Assembly: GCF_002929705.1 (NCBI RefSeq)
Contig: NZ_PJIN01000007.1
Coordinates: 62,001-126,000, forward strand
From: Arthrobacter sp. N199823
GTDB lineage: Bacteria; Actinomycetota; Actinomycetes; Actinomycetales; Micrococcaceae
DNA: 64,000 bases
Direction: 5' to 3'
Every line of letters starts with the position of its first letter. Positions within the stretch are counted from its first letter, which is position 1. The notes below the pieces were generated by a model. That model saw nothing but the letters and a program-made list of their open reading frames with translations, was not told where the DNA came from and searched no databases. Shown one piece after another: positions 45,459 to 53,988 of the stretch. A program made the position numbers and the translations under genes.

Positions 45459-46261
45459 TGAACCCTCGAGCGTTGGATAAGAATCAGTCAGCAAAAACCT
45501 CAGCCACCGTTTCTGACACCACGGCCACGCCCGATGCCCCTTCCTTGCAAGCTGCTGCTCGGCACAGGCGGCGCAAGCTGTTACTCATCGCAGCCCCAGC
45601 GGTTCTGGTCACCGCAGTGGTGGCACTGAAACTGCTCAGCCTGCCACTGGCCGCTGGGCAGGCGGCGCATGCCTACGAGGCCGGCAATGCAGACGGAACG
45701 GTCCGCGCCGGGCAGGCCCTGGGCGTGCTGAATATGGTGGAGCGCTACAAATCCCATTTTGCTGTGGGGGATGGGTACGTGCTGCGCGGAGACTTCGCCG
45801 CGGCTAAAGAGGAATTTGATGCAGCCTTGGAACTGGTACCGGCGCAGGAGTCCTGCAAGGTGCGGGTGAACCTGGTGCTCACTCTTGAGAAACTTGGTGA
45901 GGCGAAGGAAAAAGCTGGGGACACGGCGTCGGCCATGGAATTTTTTGCCCAAGGCAGCGAAACAGTGGCGCAGGCACCGCGGGATTGTTTTGCTCCCAGC
46001 AGCCCCAACAATGAAGACGGGGAGGGTGATGCTCTCCGTGATGCGGCGAAGCGGCTTCAGGATAAGCAGTCTGCCGCTCAGTCCGGGGGAGAGGGAGGCA
46101 AAGAGGGGGATGGCGAGTCTGAGCAGCAAGCGCCGCCGCCCGCGAGCAAAATGGAGCAGTTGCAGGAGTCCGGCCAGAAGGCACAGGCCGAACGTAACAA
46201 AGGCGAGAAGATGGACGAGTTTCTTGAACAGGATCCCGAGCCGCACGCGAAGCCTTGGTGA
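45455..46261 (+). CDS. TPR-like membrane protein ending the MoxR/VWA unit
   Basis: A 268-aa protein with a basic N-terminus, one transmembrane helix (about residues 45-64) and TPR-like helices (GDFAAAKEEFDAALELVP; AGDTASAMEFFAQGSETV). The tail is Gly/Glu/Gln-rich (around SGGEGGKEGDGE) and ends in a charged helix. It takes the place of BatC-type TPR proteins. ATG 45455 overlaps the upstream stop. It closes the operon; no terminator is evident in the next 100 bp. Confidence 0.75.
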   Translation: MMNPRALDKNQSAKTSATVSDTTATPDAPSLQAAARHRRRKLLLIAAPAVLVTAVVALKLLSLPLAAGQAAHAYEAGNADGTVRAGQALGVLNMVERYKSHFAVGDGYVLRGDFAAAKEEFDAALELVPAQESCKVRVNLVLTLEKLGEAKEKAGDTASAMEFFAQGSETVAQAPRDCFAPSSPNNEDGEGDALRDAAKRLQDKQSAAQSGGEGGKEGDGESEQQAPPPASKMEQLQESGQKAQAERNKGEKMDEFLEQDPEPHAKPW

Positions 46262-46391
46262 CGGCTTCGTTATGGACTCATGATCGACCCACAATGGTGC
46301 ACTAATTCGGTTTGCTGACTCAAAAGTCACCATTAGTCGAACGGGATTGCTGAAATATTCCGTAAAGTCTCGTAGTAATTCGATCCTTGGC

Positions 46392-46653
46392 TTGCATGGG
46401 GAGAACGGGGCTGCCTATAGTGGACACACGTTAGCTCCTCAACGTGTGTCAGCGACCTTCAGATCAATCGAAGGTGTGGGTGCCCCCATGTGGGCCTGAC
46501 ATTTGCTCGCGGATCAAGCCACTGAATGCGCCATAGCGCGCAGTCCAGCGCTTGCCTCCGTATGTTTTCTTCGAAAATGTGACTGTTGCTCCCTTTAGGT
46601 GTTCTAGAAGCCTGCGGTGGCAACGGCCGACCCATCCTCAAGGACCCCAGCAA
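46392..46653 (+). promoter_or_regulatory. Promoter and structured 5' leader of metF
   Basis: TTGCAT (46392-46397) and TATAGT (46416-46421) are 18 bp apart. The transcript would begin with GACACACGTT-N8-AACGTGTGTC, a perfect 10-bp stem (46423-46450), then ACCTTC/GAAGGT (46454-46474). A possible 18-residue leader peptide (GTG 46480 to TAG 46536, two Cys) has GAAGG upstream. TCCT and AGGA flank the metF ribosome binding site. It matches no riboswitch I know. The stretch 46262-46391 shows nothing else. Confidence 0.55.
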
Positions 46654-47622
46654 ATGTCTCCACCGAGCCTGATACAGGCGTCGGCGCAAGCATCGCACAG
46701 TGCGCCGATTGCCCTCTCCTATGAACTTTTCCCACCCAAGACTGATGTCGCCGAGTCCACGCTGTGGGACACCATCCGCGCCTTGGAAACCACCAATCCG
46801 GATTATGTTTCCGTCACCTACGGCGCCAATGGCAGTAACCGTGACACGGCCGTTGAACTGCTCCATCGGCTCCTGCGGGAGACCTCCCTCTTGCCCCTGG
46901 CGCACTTGACGTGCGTGGGGAACACAGCAGATGAACTGGCGGAGATCGTCACGGAGTTGTTGGACCACGGCGTCCGTGGCATCTTGGCCCTGCGGGGGGA
47001 CTTGCCCCAGAATGCTCCGGCGGAACGAAAAGCTGGATCACTGAACTACGCCCAGGACCTGATTGAACTGATCCGCCGCGTGGAACAGCGGCGCTCGGCG
47101 ATGCTGTGTGCCGGGAAGGTGGCCATTGGTGTGGCAGCCTATCCGGCGCGACACCCGGAATCGCCGTCCATTGAACACGATGTGGAAGTGCTACTGGCCA
47201 AGCAACGCTCTGGTGCTGACTTCGCCATCACCCAGGTGTTCTTCCACGCAGACCAGTACAAGAGCCTGGTCACCCGGGCCCGCCGCGCTGGAGTCAGCAT
47301 TCCCCTCATTCCAGGGGTTATGCCGTTCACCAGCCTGCGTCGTGTCAAGCGTTTGGGAGACCTGACAGGGGTTGAGCCAAGTGCGCAGCTTCTGGATGAT
47401 CTGGGCCGCGCCGATGACGCAGCGCAGAGCCGGAAGGTTGGGGTCAAGGCCACAGTGGATTTGGCCAGAGCCGCCCTGGACGCTGGCGCACCCGGCATTC
47501 ACCTGTACACGTTCAACGAGCACGCGGCAGCTCTTGAAGTCCTGGACAAGCTCCAGCTGCCCCGGCCTGGACGTCCCCAAGTAGGGCCCCGAGCCGGCGC
47601 ATCCCGCCTAGTGCGGGCCTAG
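46654..47622 (+). CDS. metF: Methylenetetrahydrofolate reductase
   Basis: A flavin enzyme that reduces 5,10-methylene-THF to 5-methyl-THF, the methyl donor for MetE. The TIM-barrel signatures are SYELFPPK (about residue 21-28), VSVTYGANGSNRD, AHLTCVG, LRGDLP and ITQVFF. Length 322 aa is somewhat longer than E. coli MetF at the N-terminus. ATG 46654 has AAGGAC 8 nt upstream; the extension to 46552 lies in the leader. metE follows after 75 bp, so substrate producer and user are adjacent. Confidence 0.94.
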   Translation: MSPPSLIQASAQASHSAPIALSYELFPPKTDVAESTLWDTIRALETTNPDYVSVTYGANGSNRDTAVELLHRLLRETSLLPLAHLTCVGNTADELAEIVTELLDHGVRGILALRGDLPQNAPAERKAGSLNYAQDLIELIRRVEQRRSAMLCAGKVAIGVAAYPARHPESPSIEHDVEVLLAKQRSGADFAITQVFFHADQYKSLVTRARRAGVSIPLIPGVMPFTSLRRVKRLGDLTGVEPSAQLLDDLGRADDAAQSRKVGVKATVDLARAALDAGAPGIHLYTFNEHAAALEVLDKLQLPRPGRPQVGPRAGASRLVRA

Positions 47623-47697
47623 CCGCTTCGCCTGGCCCACCACACCTTTGCTCTTCAAACATTAAAATCTTTGTCTTAAAAATCTAAGGAAATAGCC

Positions 47698-50025
47698 ATG
47701 TCAAACACCTCTGCATTCCCCGCCGCCTCCCTGCTGGGCTACCCTCGCATTGGCCGCCGCCGCGAACTTAAGAAGGCCATTGAGGGCTTCTGGGCGAACA
47801 AGATTGATGCCACCGAGCTGGATGCTGCAGCTAAGGAAATCCAGTTGGGCACTGCCCGCCGCCTTGCCGAGCTGGGACTGAGCGAAGCTGGAGCCATTCC
47901 CGGCACCTTCTCTTACTACGATCAGGTGCTGGACGCCATCACCCACATTGGCGCCGTCCCGGCCCGCTTTGGTGAACTGCGCAACGCCGATGGCCAGCTG
48001 GACATCAACGCCTACTTCACTCTGGCTCGTGGCACGGTTGAGCAGCAGCCACTGGAAATGACCAAGTGGTTCGACACCAACTACCACTACCTGGTGCCGG
48101 AGATCGGCCCGGAGACCTCCTTCTCGCTCACCTCAACCCGCGTGGTGGAACAGTTTGAATACGCTTTGGCCAACGGTTTTGAAACTCGCCCGTACCTGGT
48201 TGGTCCGGTCACGTTCTTGCTGTTGAGCAAGGCCTCCGATGAAGCACCGGCAGATTTCAACCCGTTGTCCCGTCTGGAAGATGTGCTCCCGGTTTACGTT
48301 GAACTGCTGAGCCGCCTCGGTGCCGCCGGTGCCAGCTGGGTGCAGTTGGATGAGCCGGCGCTGGTCGCCGATCAGGATGTGCCGCTCGCCGAGATCCAGG
48401 CTGCTGTTGCCCGCAGCTACGAGGTGCTTGGTGCAGCAGTCTCCCGTCCGCAGATCCTTGTCTCCACCCCGTTCGGCGCCCTGCGGGAACTGCTGCCTAC
48501 CCTGGCAGGTGCGCCCATCGAGGCCCTGCACATTGACGCCTTCAAGGGTGCCGTTCCCTCCTCTGAAGAGCTGGCCCTGCTGGCCGGCAAGACGGTAGTA
48601 GCCGGTGTTGTGGACGGTCATAATATCTGGCTCAACGATCTGGCCGAATCGGCTGCCCGGCTCGATACCTTGAAGGCTGCCGGCCTCACGGTCACCGTCT
48701 CCACCTCTACATCCACACAGCACGTCCCGCATGACGTCACCGAGGAAACCCAACTGTCGGCGGAACTGCGCAGCTGGTTGGCGTTCGCAGACCAGAAGGT
48801 CACCGAAGTGGTGACGCTCGCCGCGCACCTGGCGGACCCGGCGTCGTCCGCTGACGCTATTGCGCAAGCATCAGCCATCATTGCCTCCCGCGCCGTGGCG
48901 GCAGGTGTCAACCGTCCGGAGGTGCGTGACCGCTTGGCCGCACTGACCCCGGCCGACTTCAACCGCTCGGCGTATGAAGTGCGTGAGGCAGCGCAGGAAG
49001 CTGCGCTGGCACTGCCGCCGCTGCCCACCACCACCATCGGGTCCTTCCCCCAGACCGGGGAAATCCGCTCGGCCCGTGCCCGCGCCAACAAGGGTGCCAT
49101 CAGCTCCGATGAGTACACCACGCTGATGAAGGATGAGATCAAGCGCGTCGTCGAGCTGCAGGAAGAGCTGGACTTTGATGTCTTGGTGCACGGCGAGCCC
49201 GAGCGCAATGATATGGTCCAGTACTTTGCTGAAAACCTCGAAGGCTTTGACGTTACGGTCCATGGCTGGGTTCAGTCGTACGGCAGCCGCTGCACCCGTC
49301 CTTCCATCCTCTGGGGAGATGTGACCCGCGAGAAGGCCATCACGGTTTCCTGGGCCGAATATGCCCAGTCACTGACCAGCAAGCCCATGAAGGGCATGCT
49401 CACGGGCCCTGTCACGATATTGGCGTGGAGCTTTGTCCGCGATGATCAGCCCCTGGGCGACACCGCCAACCAGGTGGGTCTGGCACTCCGTGATGAGATC
49501 GCTGATCTGGAAGCCGCCGGTATCAAGATCATCCAGGTGGATGAGCCCGCCCTGCGCGAACTGCTCCCGCTGCGCCGGGCCGACCAAGGCGCTTACCTGG
49601 ACTGGTCGGTCAACTCCTTCCGCCTATCCACTGCCGGTGCGGGCGACGCCACCCAGATCCACACTCACCTGTGCTACTCCGAATTTGGGGTCATCATTGA
49701 CGCCATTGACGGACTGGATGCCGATGTGACCTCCATTGAGGCGGCCCGCTCCCGCATGGACGTAGTCAATGACCTCGAGGCACACGGCTTTGGCCGCGGT
49801 GTTGGTCCGGGTGTCTATGACATCCACAGCCCCCGCGTCCCCGGACAGGCTGAGGTCTCCGAGCTGCTGGGCACCGCCGTCAAGCACGTGCCGGCCCGTC
49901 AGCTGTGGGTCAACCCGGACTGCGGTTTGAAGACCCGCGGCTACGCCGAGACCGAAGAGTCCCTGCGCAACCTGGTCAAGGCCACGAAGGAAGTTCGCGC
50001 CCAGCTCGTCTCGCACACGCACTAG
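47698..50025 (+). CDS. metE: Cobalamin-independent methionine synthase
   Basis: MetE transfers the methyl group of 5-methyl-THF-polyglutamate to homocysteine on a zinc centre. It has two barrel domains: the N-terminal GYPRIGRRRELKKA start and the C-terminal catalytic barrel (TTTIGSFPQTGEIR to the end). Zinc ligands lie in HLCYSEFG (His, Cys) and NPDCGLKTR (Cys). Length 775 aa is normal. AAGGA (47687-47691) precedes ATG 47698. No cobalamin riboswitch is visible directly before it. Confidence 0.97.
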   Translation: MSNTSAFPAASLLGYPRIGRRRELKKAIEGFWANKIDATELDAAAKEIQLGTARRLAELGLSEAGAIPGTFSYYDQVLDAITHIGAVPARFGELRNADGQLDINAYFTLARGTVEQQPLEMTKWFDTNYHYLVPEIGPETSFSLTSTRVVEQFEYALANGFETRPYLVGPVTFLLLSKASDEAPADFNPLSRLEDVLPVYVELLSRLGAAGASWVQLDEPALVADQDVPLAEIQAAVARSYEVLGAAVSRPQILVSTPFGALRELLPTLAGAPIEALHIDAFKGAVPSSEELALLAGKTVVAGVVDGHNIWLNDLAESAARLDTLKAAGLTVTVSTSTSTQHVPHDVTEETQLSAELRSWLAFADQKVTEVVTLAAHLADPASSADAIAQASAIIASRAVAAGVNRPEVRDRLAALTPADFNRSAYEVREAAQEAALALPPLPTTTIGSFPQTGEIRSARARANKGAISSDEYTTLMKDEIKRVVELQEELDFDVLVHGEPERNDMVQYFAENLEGFDVTVHGWVQSYGSRCTRPSILWGDVTREKAITVSWAEYAQSLTSKPMKGMLTGPVTILAWSFVRDDQPLGDTANQVGLALRDEIADLEAAGIKIIQVDEPALRELLPLRRADQGAYLDWSVNSFRLSTAGAGDATQIHTHLCYSEFGVIIDAIDGLDADVTSIEAARSRMDVVNDLEAHGFGRGVGPGVYDIHSPRVPGQAEVSELLGTAVKHVPARQLWVNPDCGLKTRGYAETEESLRNLVKATKEVRAQLVSHTH

Positions 50026-50046
50026 CGCCACCAGCTCTACCAGCCA

Positions 50047-50092
50047 CACAGCGCCCCGGGCCACTACACAAGTAATGGCCCGGGGCGCTGTG
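50047..50092 (+). terminator. Terminator-like hairpin after metE
   Basis: A perfect 17-bp stem (CACAGCGCCCCGGGCCA at 50047-50063 with 50076-50092) and a 12-nt loop. The T-run is poor (CTGTTGG), but the stem is very stable. Confidence 0.7.
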
Positions 50093-50159
50093 CTGTTGGC
50101 ACCCAGCGCATATTACTGGCGGGTAACGTCAGGGTTGCGGGTAGGGGTAGATTAAAGCC

Positions 50160-51572
50160 ATGAGTGTACAAGAGAGCGTCGCAGCAGCCCGGGCAGTCTT
50201 CAAGACCGGCGCCACCAAGCCCCTGGCATGGCGGGTACAGCAGTTGCAAGCCATGAATAGCATGCTCGTTGAGCACAGGGACGACTTCACCGCTGCGTTG
50301 GCCGCCGATCTGGGCAAGCACCCGGCAGAGTCATGGCTGACCGAGCTGGGCTTCCTCACCTCGGACATCGCTCACACCATCAAGCATCTCGAAGGCTGGC
50401 TGAAACCGCGCAAGGTTCCTGTGCCCCTTGCACTTGCGCCCGCCCGGGCACAAACGGTCCTTGAGCCGCTCGGCGTCGTGCTGGTCATTGCGCCGTGGAA
50501 TTACCCGATCCAGCTGCTGCTGGCTCCCATGATCGGCGCGCTCGCAGCCGGTAACACCGTTGTGGGCAAGCCCAGCGAAATGGCACCTGCCAGCTCGGCG
50601 GCGCTGGCCCGCTGGATCCCCGAATACCTCGAGGGGGCGGTGACCATCGTGGAGGGTGGCGTGCCGGAGACCACCATGCTGCTCGAGGAACGCTTCGACC
50701 ACATCTTCTACACGGGCAATGGGCGAGTTGGGCGCATTGTGATGGCCGCCGCCGCCAAGCACCTGACGCCCGTGACGCTGGAACTGGGCGGAAAATCGCC
50801 CGTCTACATTGACGAGTCCGTGGACATGATTGCCGCCGCCCGCCGGATCGCCTGGGGAAAGTTCATGAACGCCGGGCAAACCTGTGTGGCCCCGGACTAT
50901 GTGCTGGGCACCGACGCGGCTCTGGCCAAGCTCGCCAAAGAACTGCCGCTGGCCATCGAGGACCTTTACGGCGCGGAGCCGGCGCACAGCCTGGCCTACG
51001 GCAGGATCGTCAATGACGGCGCCTTTGCCCGGATCACCGGACTCTTGGCCCATGATCTAGCGGACGACGCCGGATCTGCTCTCGTCAGTGGGGGAAGCTC
51101 GGACGCTGCCACGCGCTACATCGAACCGACGGTGCTCCATGTGGATGCCGCGGCCGAGTTGATGGAGGAGGAGATCTTTGGCCCCGTGCTGCCGTTGCTC
51201 ACCGTAGGGTCCGCAGAGGAGGCCATTGCCTTTATCAACGAGCGGGACAAGCCGCTTGCGCTATATGTCTTTAGCAGCGATGAAAGTGTGCGGGCGGACT
51301 TCATGGAACAAACATCCTCCGGTGCTCTGAACTTCGGGGTCCCCGTGGCGCATCTGTCCATTCCCGGGCTGCCATTTGGCGGGGTGGGGGAGAGTGGCAT
51401 GGGAGGCTACCACGGTCAACTTTCCGTAGAGTCCTTCTCCCACCACAAGGCTGTGCTGGACAAGCCGCTGTCCCCGGACACCCTCTCGCTGATTTACCCG
51501 CCGTACGGTGCGGTGAAGAAACAAATCATCAAGCGTCTTGTGGCTCCGGCGAAGAAGCCGAAGAAGTCTTAG
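50160..51572 (+). CDS. Aldehyde dehydrogenase family protein (class 3-like)
   Basis: An NAD(P)-dependent aldehyde oxidoreductase of 470 aa. Key blocks are IAPWNYPIQLLLAP, NTVVGKPSE, the catalytic Glu in LELGGKSP and the nucleophile Cys in NAGQTCVAPDY (about residue 243). The C-terminal oligomerisation part reads PFGGVGESGMGGYHG. The short N-terminus and length put it near class 3 fatty-aldehyde types. A Lys-rich tail ends the protein. It converges with a LysR gene 24 bp away. The natural aldehyde is unknown. Confidence 0.92.
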   Translation: MSVQESVAAARAVFKTGATKPLAWRVQQLQAMNSMLVEHRDDFTAALAADLGKHPAESWLTELGFLTSDIAHTIKHLEGWLKPRKVPVPLALAPARAQTVLEPLGVVLVIAPWNYPIQLLLAPMIGALAAGNTVVGKPSEMAPASSAALARWIPEYLEGAVTIVEGGVPETTMLLEERFDHIFYTGNGRVGRIVMAAAAKHLTPVTLELGGKSPVYIDESVDMIAAARRIAWGKFMNAGQTCVAPDYVLGTDAALAKLAKELPLAIEDLYGAEPAHSLAYGRIVNDGAFARITGLLAHDLADDAGSALVSGGSSDAATRYIEPTVLHVDAAAELMEEEIFGPVLPLLTVGSAEEAIAFINERDKPLALYVFSSDESVRADFMEQTSSGALNFGVPVAHLSIPGLPFGGVGESGMGGYHGQLSVESFSHHKAVLDKPLSPDTLSLIYPPYGAVKKQIIKRLVAPAKKPKKS

Positions 51573-51596
51573 AAGTTCCAGAAGCCTCAGGGCCCG

Positions 51597-52529
51597 TTAC
51601 GGTTTGAGGTCAACGTGGCTGGTGCCAGTAACCTCGGCGAGGACGCCGGCCAGCTTGTCCACAAACAGCTCCACCCGGGCCGTTCGGCTGTCATTGATGA
51701 GTAGGGCAAAGATGTTCCGGGCCAGCCGAATCTCCGGAACGTCCAGGACCACTACGTTCTCGGCCCGCCCTTGCAAGGCCAGCTCGGGCACCAAGGCGGC
51801 GCCCATCCCCACGCCAGCCAGTTGCAGGCTGGCGTTGAAATCGTCACTGTAAACGGCCACGCGCGGATGCAGATTACAGCTGGCAAACAGCCGCTCGATC
51901 ACCGCCGCATCGCTGGTCCCCGGGTGGTGCATGATCCAGGGCATGTCAGAAAGCTGAGCGGCCTCCATGACTGATCCGGGCTGGATACCCCACGACTTGG
52001 GTAGCACCACCCTGAAGTTATCGTCGCCGATCCACTGCCGGTTGAGGCTGTGCGGCCACGCCAGCCCAGATTGCCCCACTTGATACACCAAGGCCACATC
52101 AAGTTCGCCGTCCGTCCGCAGACCGCCAATGGTCTGCTGTGGCTCGCCGACTGAGACATGCAAATTGATGCCGAGGTCCGGCCATTGCGGGCTGGCCAGG
52201 AGCCGCGGCAACACATGGGTAGCCAAGGAAGGGAAGATGCCCAGACGCAGGTCCTGACCCGTGCCCGCCTCGGTCCTGGCGCTCGCAGCCAGGAGGGCGT
52301 CAATGTCCGTGAGTACCTTGGTTGCATGCCGTGCCATGACTAGGGCGGCATCCGTTGGCTGCACACTGCGGGCGGAGCGTTGGAAAAGTTGTACCCCGCT
52401 GTCTCGTTCCAAGGTGGCCATCTGCTGTGAAACGGCCGACGCCGTGTACCCCAGTCGTGTGGCCGCGGCGGCAAAGGAACCGCGGCGGACAACTTCGAGC
52501 AGGGTCCGCAGGTGCAGCGGGTTGATCAC
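51597..52529 (-). CDS. LysR-family transcriptional regulator
   Basis: A 310-aa regulator with an N-terminal winged helix (LRTLLEVVRRGSFAAAATRL and SAVSQQMATLE, about residues 6-55) and a periplasmic-binding-like effector domain. It begins MINPLHLRTLLEVV from GTG 52529, with AGAGG 7 nt upstream; the long in-frame extension to 52694 is not homologous. Its neighbour is the aldehyde dehydrogenase in convergent orientation. On the other side the promoter region faces nrdH, 588 bp away. Effector unknown. Confidence 0.9.
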   Translation of the reverse strand: MINPLHLRTLLEVVRRGSFAAAATRLGYTASAVSQQMATLERDSGVQLFQRSARSVQPTDAALVMARHATKVLTDIDALLAASARTEAGTGQDLRLGIFPSLATHVLPRLLASPQWPDLGINLHVSVGEPQQTIGGLRTDGELDVALVYQVGQSGLAWPHSLNRQWIGDDNFRVVLPKSWGIQPGSVMEAAQLSDMPWIMHHPGTSDAAVIERLFASCNLHPRVAVYSDDFNASLQLAGVGMGAALVPELALQGRAENVVVLDVPEIRLARNIFALLINDSRTARVELFVDKLAGVLAEVTGTSHVDLKP

Positions 52530-52817
52530 AGGGGAGCCTCTTTCTGATGGACTGGCGCTTTTCTTGAAAGTTAGTGGGAGAGCCATGGAGAGCTCTAGGG
52601 AAAGCATAGACGGGCGGCTTCCGAGTCGCTGACGGAGGCGGTGGCCAGGCGATGGGCAACTACTGGCGGTGTCAGCGCACGGGTGGCTGATCATCGGGTT
52701 GCTCGGCCATCTGAGGCCCTATACCAGCAGCCTCGCGCTGCCCTGCTCACCGGGGGCCAAACACTAGAGGCGACACGCCGCAAAACTAGACACGCCGCAC
52801 ATTAATTTGTGGCTAAG

Positions 52818-52891
52818 TAGTCCACAGCCTGTGGACAGCTCGCTTTAAACCTTGAGTTCTGGCGCATTTAAAATCCACAGCCTGTGGATGA
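52818..52891. promoter_or_regulatory. Two inverted pairs of DnaA-box-like sites upstream of nrdH
   Basis: TCCACAGCCTGTGGA occurs twice, at 52821-52835 and 52874-52888, with starts 53 bp apart (about five helical turns). Each is two outward-reading nonamers: TAGTCCACA (52818-52826) with CTGTCCACA (minus, 52830-52838), and AAATCCACA (52871-52879) with TCATCCACA (minus, 52883-52891). They match the actinobacterial DnaA box TTGTCCACA or the general TTATCCACA at 7-8 of 9. DnaA control of nrd genes is known in other bacteria. Confidence 0.65.
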
Positions 52892-52949
52892 CGGGTGCAT
52901 AAAATAACAAAGGTGTAATACATCATGTTGGGGTCTTTCGCGGGGGCAT

Positions 52950-52965
52950 GCACTAGATGTAGTAT
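52950..52965. promoter_or_regulatory. Candidate NrdR box overlapping a -10-like TAGTAT
   Basis: GCACTAGATGTAGTAT matches the NrdR consensus (acaCwAtATaTwGtgt) at 12 of 16 positions. It covers the possible -10 TAGTAT (52960-52965). NrdR represses ribonucleotide reductase genes when dATP is high. A second box at the usual 31-32 bp distance is not convincing. Confidence 0.6.
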
Positions 52966-52985
52966 TGAATCATCGATTACAGCAG

Positions 52986-53067
52986 TTTGGGCCGATGCCC
53001 AAAAACACTGGCGAGGCCGTAGCGGAAGCTGTCAGGCCCCATAGGCGGTGAGCGGGCCCCGCGGGGC
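52986..53067 (+). other. Structured leader upstream of nrdH
   Basis: TTTGGGC-CGAT-GCCCAAA (52986-53003) is a perfect 7-bp hairpin. AGGCC/GGCCC and the 12-bp palindrome GCCCCGCGGGGC (53056-53067) follow before the ribosome binding site GGGGAA. The leader is about 140 nt. It matches no riboswitch class I recognise. Elsewhere in 52530-53117 there is a repeated GACACGCCGCA (52772-52782, 52789-52799) and no gene. Confidence 0.45.
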
Positions 53068-53117
53068 ATGAACGCTAAATTTTAAGAACAGTTTTATGAA
53101 AAAAGGGGAACTCGATC

Positions 53118-53384
53118 ATGACCGTTACGGTTTACACCAAGCCTGCATGCGTCCAGTGCAACGCCACCTACCGCGCCTTGGATAAAAAGGGCATCACCTA
53201 CAAGAGCGTGGACATCTCCACCGATCCGGAAGCTCTCGAGCACGTGCTCAGCTTGGGTTACCAGCAAGCTCCTGTTGTGATCACCGACGCTGACCACTGG
53301 TCAGGTTTCCGCCCGGACAAGATTGCCGAACTGGCTGCCGCCGTCGAAAGCGATGCTGTCCTGGAAAGCGTCAGCGTAGCTTAA
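53118..53384 (+). CDS. nrdH: Glutaredoxin-like protein NrdH
   Basis: NrdH is the electron donor for the class Ib ribonucleotide reductase, reduced by thioredoxin reductase. The active site is CVQC (residues 11-14) in TKPACVQCNATYRAL. The C-terminal WSGFRPDKI is the NrdH signature. Length 88 aa is normal. ATG 53118 has AAAAGGGGAA upstream. It is the first gene of nrdHIEF; a hairpin (GTGGCTGG/CCAGCCAC, 53451-53478) lies in the gap before nrdI. Confidence 0.96.
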   Translation: MTVTVYTKPACVQCNATYRALDKKGITYKSVDISTDPEALEHVLSLGYQQAPVVITDADHWSGFRPDKIAELAAAVESDAVLESVSVA

Positions 53385-53511
53385 GTGATCCTGCGGGCCT
53401 GGTGCCTGCGGAATCGACATCAGTTCCCGTGCGCACCACGCGCACACGTGGTGGCTGGTCAGTAAAACTGCCAGCCACACACCCGCACGTAAGTAGTTGA
53501 AAGCGAAGGCC

Positions 53512-53988
53512 ATGTCAGCCGTTGCAGCAGAAGCCGCAGTAGGTGAGATCACGTCTCGAACCACCAGCAGCCCGCTGATCTATTTTTCCTCAGCCTCTGA
53601 CAACACCCACCGTTTCGTAATGAAACTGGGAGGTGACGTGGCCCGATTGCCAATTTATACCTACGAAGAAACCCTCCTGGCGCAAGAGCCATTTGTCTTG
53701 GTCCTCCCCACCTATGGCGGGGAGAATCGGCTGGGGGCAGTACCAAAGCAAGTCATCAAGTTCCTCAATGTGGAACAGAACCGGAAGTTGATCCGCGGCG
53801 TCATCGGCGCGGGAAACACCAACTTCGGGGAAACGTATTGCCTCGCCGGGGACATCGTCGCCGAGAAGTGCCACGTACAGCATTTATACCGTTTTGAACT
53901 CATGGGAACATCTGATGATGTAGACCTGGTTCGCGAAGGATTGGAAGAATTTTGGACACGATTGTCTCTGACCAAGAAGTTGCTGTGA
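53512..53988 (+). CDS. nrdI: Flavodoxin-like NrdI
   Basis: NrdI is an FMN protein that supplies the oxidant for the dimanganese-tyrosyl cofactor of NrdF. The FMN-binding pieces are [12 protein letters not shown] (about residue 25-36), LPTYGGE and [15 protein letters not shown]. Length 158 aa. ATG 53512 has GAAGG just before it (2 nt gap); TTG 53497 is the alternative. The stop overlaps the nrdE start. Confidence 0.95.
   Translation: MSAVAAEAAVGEITSRTTSSPLIYFSSASDNTHRFVMKLGGDVARLPIYTYEETLLAQEPFVLVLPTYGGENRLGAVPKQVIKFLNVEQNRKLIRGVIGAGNTNFGETYCLAGDIVAEKCHVQHLYRFELMGTSDDVDLVREGLEEFWTRLSLTKKLL

Noticed and set aside
46441-46653. Cobalamin or SAM riboswitch before metF
   Set aside because: AGCCACTG occurs once (46517-46524), but the GGTG...TCC and GCCAGGAGACC blocks of the cobalamin class and the SAM-I/SAM-IV cores are absent.
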